This document shows positions 6,603 through 13,738 of a stretch of DNA of 20,137 nucleotides, in pieces. Source of the DNA: Verrucomicrobiota bacterium (GTDB lineage Bacteria; Verrucomicrobiota; Verrucomicrobiia; Opitutales; Opitutaceae). The stretch's first letter is position 1. Each line of letters opens with the position of its first letter. The stretch is taken from the NCBI GenBank assembly GCA_023428905.1, contig JAEYWP010000031.1, positions 1 through 20,137 of the forward strand. Direction: 5' to 3'. Under the pieces are notes generated by a model. That model saw only the letters and a list, made by a program, of their open reading frames with translations, was not told where the DNA came from and searched no databases. Made by a program: the position numbers and the translations under genes.

Positions 6603-8393
6603 TCACCTGACCTCTGGAATATTGCCAAGCGGAGCCGAGAGCGGATGCCTAAGCACGGCATCCCAGCACTCCGGCTTCTTGGCCCATTCGGAAACCATCC
6701 GCCCGCCAGATGTTGCGTGCAGCAGCTCGCTCGCTTCCCGGGCCCATACCTGGATCTGCTCCTGAAGCAACTGCGAGAGCGCCTGATGCTGCCAAATCCT
6801 GTCGAGGTCGATCCTGTCGCCGAGTTTTTCCGAGAGGAGCGAAACCGTGTAGGCGGCTACATTCGCCTGGAACGAAGGAAACATGGGTCGGATAAGCTTA
6901 TGCGCGGTCTTGAAGATGATCGCCTTGGCGATCATTCCTTTGTAGCTTGCGACATCTGGCAATGGCTTGGCCGAGGCTTCATCTGCGTCGCCGAGCCCGG
7001 TCATGAACCGCTCGAAATTCTTCTGGGAGCCCAGGCTTACGAGATGGGGCTTTCGCTCCCAGGCCGTGATGAACTTGGCCAGATCGGTTTTCGTGATCTT
7101 GCGCGATGAGGGAATGTCGGTCTTCAGCTTCTTGAGGCGTGCGGGCGTGTTCCCCTCTCGCGCCAGCATGGTGTTATAGCTGCCGGCGGCGCGCTCATAG
7201 AACCAGCGGCTCACGCCATCAGGGCAATAGGTGGCGAGCGAAAGCTGTTCGACCTTGACGTGGAACGGCTTGTTGGCGGACAGGTCCGACAGTTTCACTG
7301 CATTCTGGCTGTTGGCGTACTTGGAGATGTCGGCAATCAGGCCTTCCTCGGCCGCAGGGTCAGTTGTCCGGAGCACAATGATCTTCGCTGGCACCCTGAC
7401 GCGCCTGAGATCGGTCTCAGGCACCTTCTTCTTGGTGAAGTAGAGGGACGCAGTGGTCTGGCCTCCGTTCACGATCTGCATGCCCTTCAGCCAAGCGATG
7501 CCGGGAGAACCGCTCTCGGTTCGCGCCATATGCATTTCATCTGCGACAAGGACGATACCGTTGTTGTAGGCCATGAAGTGCGCAGGCGCCTTTCTGAGCG
7601 TTTCGGCGATGCCCTTGTTGACCTTTCCGGTGGCGCTGAGAAATGAGCGAACATTGGCCTCAAGGAGACGCGCACCGTACTTCTCGTAAAGTAAGCGCAA
7701 CGCCTCACCCGGAAGCGCAGTCAGCGCATAGTCGTAGTCCGCAGACTCCCCCGGCACATAGACGCATGGAAGGGGTGCGCCCGAGACTTCCTCAAAGTTG
7801 ACCACGAGTTCGTCACGGGGTTTTCCTTCCGACCAGTGGCGCCACAGGCGCTCGATGTCCATGACCTCGAGTTTCACGGTTCTGCCCTGGACTTCGCGGG
7901 CCTTGAAGCTCTTGGCCTTGGCCTGCCTGTCGGTCAGTACATAGATGCGGATCTGGTCGAGCGATGGATAGGCCTCCTGGATCGTCAGCGCCAGACGATA
8001 GGCGTCGTTGGACTGATCCATGGTGTTCGCCAACCGGCCTTCCGCGCAGCGCGCCAGGAAGCGCAGGCACTGCTCGGCGGCGGCCTTGGTCTCGGAGTCC
8101 GGAACTGGGGTGATCTTCTCGGCGCCTTCGTAGAGGCTGACGAAGAGGTCCAGCTGATCGGCATCCTCCGAGACGGCGTAGCCGCTCAGGCGCAGCCTCG
8201 CATTGCCAACCGTCGCGGAATAATGGCAAACCTCGGGTTCGAAGGTCATGCCGACCTCCGACATGTGTTCCATCACGACTTCGGTGAAGATCGTCTCCTC
8301 ATAGGGAAAGTCACCAGCGGGTCCCGAGAGGCGTTCTGCGATGGCCTCCTTCACTTCCGCCTGAGTCTGCAAAAGAAATTCTTCGAGTTCCAT
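6603..8393 (-). CDS. AIPR family protein (abortive infection phage resistance type)
   Basis: This encodes a 596-residue protein. The AIPR signature blocks are present: RLLEANVRSFL (242-252), FMAYNNGI (273-280), QIVNGGQTTASL (306-317) and ISKYANSQNAVKLSDLSA (356-373). AIPR proteins were named from an abortive infection gene and recur in restriction-like defence loci; their biochemical activity is poorly defined. The N-terminal part (about 1-180) has GYAVSEDADQLDLFVSLYEG, a strand-rich region of the kind seen before AIPR domains. The ATG directly follows the TGA of the PD-(D/E)XK gene (TGAATG, no gap), so the two are co-translated. It is followed after 57 nt by the Vsr-like gene. No transmembrane segment or signal peptide is visible. 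Confidence 0.88.
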   Translation of the reverse strand: MELEEFLLQTQAEVKEAIAERLSGPAGDFPYEETIFTEVVMEHMSEVGMTFEPEVCHYSATVGNARLRLSGYAVSEDADQLDLFVSLYEGAEKITPVPDSETKAAAEQCLRFLARCAEGRLANTMDQSNDAYRLALTIQEAYPSLDQIRIYVLTDRQAKAKSFKAREVQGRTVKLEVMDIERLWRHWSEGKPRDELVVNFEEVSGAPLPCVYVPGESADYDYALTALPGEALRLLYEKYGARLLEANVRSFLSATGKVNKGIAETLRKAPAHFMAYNNGIVLVADEMHMARTESGSPGIAWLKGMQIVNGGQTTASLYFTKKKVPETDLRRVRVPAKIIVLRTTDPAAEEGLIADISKYANSQNAVKLSDLSANKPFHVKVEQLSLATYCPDGVSRWFYERAAGSYNTMLAREGNTPARLKKLKTDIPSSRKITKTDLAKFITAWERKPHLVSLGSQKNFERFMTGLGDADEASAKPLPDVASYKGMIAKAIIFKTAHKLIRPMFPSFQANVAAYTVSLLSEKLGDRIDLDRIWQHQALSQLLQEQIQVWAREASELLHATSGGRMVSEWAKKPECWDAVLRHPLSAPLGNIPEVR

Positions 8394-9413
8394 TCAGAGT
8401 GTCTCCAGGAGCTGGAGCGCGCGCGAAAGACCTATGTCGGATGCAACGGAAAGATCGAGGTGCAGGTCGTAGCGGGCTTTGCGGATGGCAGGATGAACAT
8501 TAGCGCGAGTCAGACGCGGGAACTCGTCTCGTACCGCAATAATGGTGGTGGAGACGTGCCGGAACCGTCGATGGTAGCGGTCATAAGCCCCTGGCAGAAG
8601 CCCGGCTTGAATGAGGCGGACATCCAGCAAGTCCCTGGCGGCCGCGTGCGCCGCGAGCTGCTCGCGGATTTTTTCCGCCAGCTCGGAAAGCGTGGCGCCG
8701 GCTGCGTCGAGCGCCAAGCGAACCGCTGCAAGAAAGAGCGGCTGGCGAAGATTATCGTCAAGCTGGTCAAGCGATGTGATGACGGCTGGAAACTCGCCAC
8801 CGGCCAGGGTCGACTTCACTTCGATGCCGCCGGCACCCGGCATGAAATCGTGAAGGCCGTCGAGCGGTCCTTGCCAGATTTCGAGCGCGGTCTGCGGCGG
8901 CATGCCCGCAGCGAAAATATCGCCAAGTACCACCAGCTCACCGTACAGCCCTAGTTCGGCCTCCGGAGCGAGCACCCCTTCCCTGTGGCGCTCCATGAAG
9001 TCCTGCCACGCGCGTATGCGGGACAGAAAGAGCAGAAGCAGGATATCGCCGGAATGAGATGCAGATTGCCGAAGAAGACCCAGCAGGTCCTCGGCCATCA
9101 TGGCAAACAGTTCTAGGCTTCCGCCGGATCTGCGGGCAAGAGCCATCCAGAAGCGGTCATCTTCGGTAGGGCCGGCGGGAAGGTGGGCGACCTCGAAGCC
9201 ATGTCCCTGCGGAAACTGCTTTGCCAGGGTTGTGACGATACCGCAGAAGCCGACGAGCAGGGCCTCGTCATTCCCCGGCAGCCGCCGTCCGGCGAGCACC
9301 ATGCATGGCGCCTGGGCGCGGACAGCAATCGTCCTCCAGCCTTCGCCGCCGCTGGCGCCGTCAAGGGCTCGCCAAGCCGCGCGCAATTCTTGTGCGTCAG
9401 TCGATGCCACCAT
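8394..9413 (-). CDS. PD-(D/E)XK motif protein (DUF4420 type)
   Basis: This encodes a 339-residue protein when started at ATG 9413, within the end of the helicase gene. The nuclease-like core is visible: EAELGLYGELVVL with Glu159, then GPLDGLHDF with Asp189, then GGIEVKSTL with Glu198 and Lys200. This is the D...ExK pattern of PD-(D/E)XK enzymes. The family (PF14390 type) regularly follows Z1 helicase genes. The frame is open to 9530, but that extension is antisense-like and unrelated to the family. The start at 9413 gives a 17-nt overlap with the Z1 gene, mirroring the previous junction. It is probably the DNA-cleaving partner of the Z1 helicase and MORC ATPase. Metal-dependent cleavage is inferred from the intact residues only. 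Confidence 0.85.
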   Translation of the reverse strand: MVASTDAQELRAAWRALDGASGGEGWRTIAVRAQAPCMVLAGRRLPGNDEALLVGFCGIVTTLAKQFPQGHGFEVAHLPAGPTEDDRFWMALARRSGGSLELFAMMAEDLLGLLRQSASHSGDILLLLFLSRIRAWQDFMERHREGVLAPEAELGLYGELVVLGDIFAAGMPPQTALEIWQGPLDGLHDFMPGAGGIEVKSTLAGGEFPAVITSLDQLDDNLRQPLFLAAVRLALDAAGATLSELAEKIREQLAAHAAARDLLDVRLIQAGLLPGAYDRYHRRFRHVSTTIIAVRDEFPRLTRANVHPAIRKARYDLHLDLSVASDIGLSRALQLLETL

Positions 9414-12216
9414 ATTCCTGTTCCCAGAAAATATTGTTGACACGGTACTTGACGCGCACGCCGGAACGACTGGCGGGGAAGCTCGCAGCGAACGCCATGA
9501 CTGGCGGCAAGTCCTTCGGCAGCGCGGCATCAGGACCCGCTAGGGCCGGGTCGATCGCGTAGACGAACAACACGCCCCGCTCCTTGGGGCGCACCCTTCG
9601 GATTGCCGGACCATTGGGAACGTCGGGCTCGTCCTTGGTGGCGTTCCTGCCAGGATCGGCCTGGAAAGCTTTCCGCGTCTCGGCCAGAGCGAGGAGCCAT
9701 GAGGCCTCATCGAGGTCGATCGCTTCGTCCCTGGGAGACATCAGGCGCCGGATCGAGTAGCGATCGGAATGGCTTCCATGCGCTGTACGCTGGAGCATCG
9801 AGACCGAGACGTCCTTCCCGAAAGACAGCGGCGATCCTTCGCCGCCGCCGATGAGGGCCACCGTCCAATGCGTCAGTTCGCGCTCCAGATTTAGCGAGCG
9901 GATGAACTGGGCCAGAAGCAGGCTGTTGGCCTTCCGCGCCTCGGGGTGGCTGCGGTACGATTCCAGAAAATCGAGAACATGATCGGCCGGGATACTATCC
10001 CAGAGATAGCCTTTCCAGACGTGTTCCTTGCCGTCCCGCTGACGGCGGGGATCAGTTTCTGAGTTGCCAAGACCGGAGACCAGTCGCTGGGCCGCTTCCA
10101 GGTTGCGCAGTAGGATGGGTGGTTCCCGGTGGAAGTTGATCGTTTCCGAAAGGCCACCGCTGAAGGAGAGTTCGAGTTCCCTGGCCGTTCGCATCTTGAT
10201 GCTGGACGTGACCACGAGGATCGGGTGCGACTGCACCTTGAGGCCGTATTCACGCGGCGTCGCGCCGCTTGCGGCCATCAGATCGAACTCCTCGCGGAGT
10301 TCTTCCGAGGCATCCGCGATGTGCTCGAACCACTCAACCAGTTCGCCTGTAGTGTAGAGACGACTGAGGTCCAGATATCCAGGGCGATAGCCGAACCAGC
10401 GGCCCATTTGCATCAGGGTGTCATACATCCGCGAGGCGCGCAGGAAGTAGCTGACGGTGAGACCTTCCAGCGTTAGTCCGCGCGCAAGCTTGTCACCGCC
10501 AATGGCGATGACCTTGAGACCGGTTTCATTGTTTTCGGCGTAGTCGAGCGCATCCTTGGCTGTGCCATTGATTATGCGGATCTGGATGTCCGCCACGGCA
10601 TCGGCCAGAACAGATTCGATCTCGTCCCATGCCGGACTTGGGAGGCGGCTATCTTCGTCGGGCCACTGATCAGAGATGGCGGAGGTGGTTGGCGCGAAAT
10701 CCCGCTCCCAGAGACTTCGCAAGGCGGCAAGTACGGCCTCGTGGCCAGCGGTGCGCCGCTGCAGACGTTGCCGCACGTGGCGAACGCGTTCCTCGACCTG
10801 GGCGCGAACAAGCCCCTGAACCGAAGTAAAGCGCGTCACGTGAATGAGCATCGAGGAATGATCAGCCTCCTGTCCGCGCAGACGTCGCAACGCGCAGGCC
10901 AGGACGAAGGCATCGATGGCTTCATTCAACGAGGGCGGCAATTCATCCCGGCCCTCGTGACGCGGAATATGGCCATTCTTGTGGGATGAGGGCATCCACT
11001 CTTCATAATCGGCGATCTTGCGCACCAGCGGCAGGCCAGTGGCGCGTCCCTGCTCCGAGCGCGTCCCGAATAGCTTCGCCGGGCCTACGTAGTTGGATGG
11101 CGCCGCCAGACTGATGATGAACGCAGCGGGGAAAAGATCAGGGCCCTCGTCGCGAGTGGCGGCCTGCTCGTGGATGAATATATTGGCGAATGGCGTCGCC
11201 GTATAGCCAACGTAAGCGGATCGCGAAAAGCTGTGGAGGATGCGACGGACACGGCGGTTAATCGCAGTGGGCTCGTGCTCCTCGTCCGGTTTTCCATTCT
11301 CGTCCAGAAGTATTTCCCTTGTGTCGACGCTCGCGTGATCGGCCTCGTCGTCGATGAGAAGGAGAGGTAGGTTGGTGACGATCGGCCGCCCCGTCTCCTT
11401 GTCTCTTGCATTCGCGACGTGGTTCCTGATCCATCCAAGAAGACGTTCCAGAACGGTCTTGTTTTTCTTGACGACGAAAAGCCAGGGCCGCTGCTCCGGG
11501 GTGATCCCGAGATTCCGGGCGATCTTCGTGCTGAAATCGCCATTCTCTGCGCGATTGGTCGCGTAGTTGGGCTTGATCTCGGGATCAGCATCGATTTCTC
11601 CGACGCCGAAGGGCGCCAGCGCCTCGCCGTCGAAGGCGGTCGTCTTGTATCCAAGAAATGCCTCATCAAGGCGAATCTGGGTCTGGGAGCGCAGGTTGTT
11701 GTGCAGGCCAGCGAGGATGATGATGATCTTGTAGCCGGCATCTGCGGCCTTGCAGATGATGCCGCTGTAGTGGCTGGTCTTTCCGGATTGAACGTGACCG
11801 ACGACAAGCCCCCGGCGATCCCATGGGCCATCGCGCTTCGGATCCTCTAGCAGACTGAGCACCCCGTCTGTCGATGCGTCGAGCGCCTCGACGGCCCTTA
11901 CGGAAAGTTTGCGTTCCAGCCATTCGCGGTAGCGCTGCCAGTATCGCCAATCCTGCTTGCGGGCAGCCGTAAGCCAGTCCTTGTGCCCTTCATTGTTCTC
12001 AAGAGTCGCGTCCCGGCCGATCCAGAGACTGAACCGGCGGATGAGTTCGTCAGTGACTGCAGCCCGATCGAGGCCCTCGCGCCATTTCGGGTTCATGGCG
12101 AGGACGACGCCGATCTTCTCGTCGATCAGGCCAGGCGTGATCGCTGCCCTGTCGCCTTCGTCCAGAAGGAGCTCCTGGACGAACTTGACTATCCGTTGCT
12201 CAGTTACGGACGCCAT
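9397..12216 (-). CDS. Z1-domain superfamily II helicase/ATPase
   Basis: This encodes a 939-residue protein. Walker A is GHVQSGKT (140-147), Walker B LLLIDDEADHASVD with DDEAD at 289-293, and motif III YVGYTATPFANIF (about 335-347). The Z1 domain follows, with IAIGGDKLARGLTLEGLTVS (about 571-588) and QMGRWFGYRPGY (603-614), which carries the arginine finger region. Z1 helicases occur with MORC/MutL-like ATPases and methylases in predicted restriction-like loci and probably translocate or remodel DNA using ATP. The start is set at ATG 12216 because AGGAG lies 6 nt upstream; an in-frame ATG at 12240 has no such site. It overlaps the preceding ATPase gene and the following PD-(D/E)XK gene by 17 nt each. 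Confidence 0.92.
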   Translation of the reverse strand: MASVTEQRIVKFVQELLLDEGDRAAITPGLIDEKIGVVLAMNPKWREGLDRAAVTDELIRRFSLWIGRDATLENNEGHKDWLTAARKQDWRYWQRYREWLERKLSVRAVEALDASTDGVLSLLEDPKRDGPWDRRGLVVGHVQSGKTSHYSGIICKAADAGYKIIIILAGLHNNLRSQTQIRLDEAFLGYKTTAFDGEALAPFGVGEIDADPEIKPNYATNRAENGDFSTKIARNLGITPEQRPWLFVVKKNKTVLERLLGWIRNHVANARDKETGRPIVTNLPLLLIDDEADHASVDTREILLDENGKPDEEHEPTAINRRVRRILHSFSRSAYVGYTATPFANIFIHEQAATRDEGPDLFPAAFIISLAAPSNYVGPAKLFGTRSEQGRATGLPLVRKIADYEEWMPSSHKNGHIPRHEGRDELPPSLNEAIDAFVLACALRRLRGQEADHSSMLIHVTRFTSVQGLVRAQVEERVRHVRQRLQRRTAGHEAVLAALRSLWERDFAPTTSAISDQWPDEDSRLPSPAWDEIESVLADAVADIQIRIINGTAKDALDYAENNETGLKVIAIGGDKLARGLTLEGLTVSYFLRASRMYDTLMQMGRWFGYRPGYLDLSRLYTTGELVEWFEHIADASEELREEFDLMAASGATPREYGLKVQSHPILVVTSSIKMRTARELELSFSGGLSETINFHREPPILLRNLEAAQRLVSGLGNSETDPRRQRDGKEHVWKGYLWDSIPADHVLDFLESYRSHPEARKANSLLLAQFIRSLNLERELTHWTVALIGGGEGSPLSFGKDVSVSMLQRTAHGSHSDRYSIRRLMSPRDEAIDLDEASWLLALAETRKAFQADPGRNATKDEPDVPNGPAIRRVRPKERGVLFVYAIDPALAGPDAALPKDLPPVMAFAASFPASRSGVRVKYRVNNIFWEQEYGGID

Positions 12217-13738
12217 CCTCGTCTCCTGATAGTGGATCATCGGGCAGCGCGGCGACGAGATCCGGGTGATTGTTGAAAGGCTCTGTGTGGACGAGCTGTT
12301 CTCTGGCGAGAATCGGCGACATGCCCTTGCGGTGGACCAGATTGCGATACATGACCATGAGCACCGCGCGAACCTCGGAGGGAGGCTCTCCGCTGAAACC
12401 GGTGCGGGGTGTCTCGGTGGCTTCCGTAGTATCGAGCCAGATGCGCTGAACGGGCACGGTTTCCTCGATCACGCGAAGCATCGCCTTCAGTCGCGCGACG
12501 AGCGGACCGGCGTCATCGAGAACTCCGCGGACGGCTGGGTGCTCGTGATCGATGCGGTAGCGGATGCCGCCGGCAGAATGTTCGGTGCGCCAAGCCCGCG
12601 CGACGGGCCGGTTCCCGCCGGTCGTGACGGGATGCCCCCGATGCGCGAAGACCCTGCGTGCTCTGGCTCGGGTTTCTTCGGCCAAGCGCGTAAGCAGTGG
12701 GCGTAGCGAGACAGGCGGGCTTGCAGTCGATTTGCGGATGTCGATCTTCCAATCCGCGTCGGCAGAATTCGGCATGTCGAGCCGTATCCGGGCGAGCCGG
12801 TGCGCCTCTTCCTTGGTCCACGACCGGCCCTGGCCAAGACCGAGCCAGCTACCCGCAAGAAGAAGGCGCCGGTTGCGGTAGACATAGAAGCCCTGCTGGG
12901 CGGTCCACCCGTGCGGGCCTGCCGCGGACTGCTCCAGTTTCGAGGTTAGGTGGTCCTTGTGCGGCAGGACATGGCATTGCACTTCCAGCACGCCCGCCGC
13001 GGAGCGGACCCTTTCCACTGGCGAGGACCAGGTGGCGGGATGGTCGCGAAGAAATGGGTCCCACGCTGAGACTTGGCGACCGTTGATTGTCAAATGGAGA
13101 TCGCCGGCATCGAGGTAGCGGTGAAAGACCATTGCGAGGTGTCGCTCAACCTCATCGATCACATCGAGGAAGTCCTGTTCCGTGAAACCGTGAGTGACAA
13201 TCCTGTCGAGACGCTCCCACAGCACCAATGTACCCGTGGCGACAGAACGCAGGGGTTCCAGAAGATGCGCCGATCCGTCGGCGGGCCCCTCCAGAAGGTG
13301 CCAGCCGTGGTCGGTACTCGATGCAAGAAGGTCCAGATCCCAGCGCAGGCAGTTGATCTGATCGCCGTACGTGCTTGCAACCGTCAGTCTCCGACACTGG
13401 GAGAACGATGCAGTCTTGAGGCCCAGGCCGAAGCGGCCGAGATCGCTTGTCACGCGATCGTCGAGCGGCGATCGTTCGCCAAGGCGCATGGCTGCGTCGA
13501 GCCCGGGAGCGTCCATGCCGTTTCCGTCGTCTAGGACGGAGACAACGCTTTTCCCATCATCCCAGGCAAACGTGACGGCTACCGATCCGGCTTCGGCTGA
13601 AATGCTGTTGTCGATGATATCGGCAAGGGCTGTTGCCGTAGAATACCCGAGCCCGCGGAGAGCCTCGACCATTGCCGAAGCGCGAGGCGGCGCGAGGCGG
13701 GAACCTTGATGCAGTCGCGGCGCCGAAGGTGATGTCAT
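12200..13738 (-). CDS. MORC/MutL-like GHKL ATPase
   Basis: This encodes a 512-residue protein. The GHKL fold motifs are clear: the N box TALADIIDNSISA (36-48), with Asp40 at the place where MutL and MORC have the catalytic Glu; the G1 box LDDGNGM (69-75); and the G2 box LGRFGLGLKTASFSQ (100-114). After the ATPase domain comes an S5-like middle part ending in DWKIDIRKS, where Lys is the likely ATP sensor, and a charged C-terminal part. Such ATPases dimerise around DNA on ATP binding and act as clamps. In bacteria they pair with Z1 helicases and nucleases in restriction-like operons. Its ATG overlaps the sigma gene's stop (ATGA, 4 nt), so the two are translationally coupled. The Asp in the N box looks like a subfamily feature. 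Confidence 0.9.
   Translation of the reverse strand: MTSPSAPRLHQGSRLAPPRASAMVEALRGLGYSTATALADIIDNSISAEAGSVAVTFAWDDGKSVVSVLDDGNGMDAPGLDAAMRLGERSPLDDRVTSDLGRFGLGLKTASFSQCRRLTVASTYGDQINCLRWDLDLLASSTDHGWHLLEGPADGSAHLLEPLRSVATGTLVLWERLDRIVTHGFTEQDFLDVIDEVERHLAMVFHRYLDAGDLHLTINGRQVSAWDPFLRDHPATWSSPVERVRSAAGVLEVQCHVLPHKDHLTSKLEQSAAGPHGWTAQQGFYVYRNRRLLLAGSWLGLGQGRSWTKEEAHRLARIRLDMPNSADADWKIDIRKSTASPPVSLRPLLTRLAEETRARARRVFAHRGHPVTTGGNRPVARAWRTEHSAGGIRYRIDHEHPAVRGVLDDAGPLVARLKAMLRVIEETVPVQRIWLDTTEATETPRTGFSGEPPSEVRAVLMVMYRNLVHRKGMSPILAREQLVHTEPFNNHPDLVAALPDDPLSGDEDGVRN

Noticed and set aside
7836..8954. Long plus-strand open frame of 372 codons
   Set aside because: It is antisense to the AIPR and PD-(D/E)XK genes, which have recognisable motifs; long antisense frames are expected in GC-rich DNA.
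11085..11831. Minus-strand open frame of 248 codons in another frame of the helicase gene
   Set aside because: It is Arg/Ser-rich shadow sequence; the Z1 frame carries all helicase motifs.
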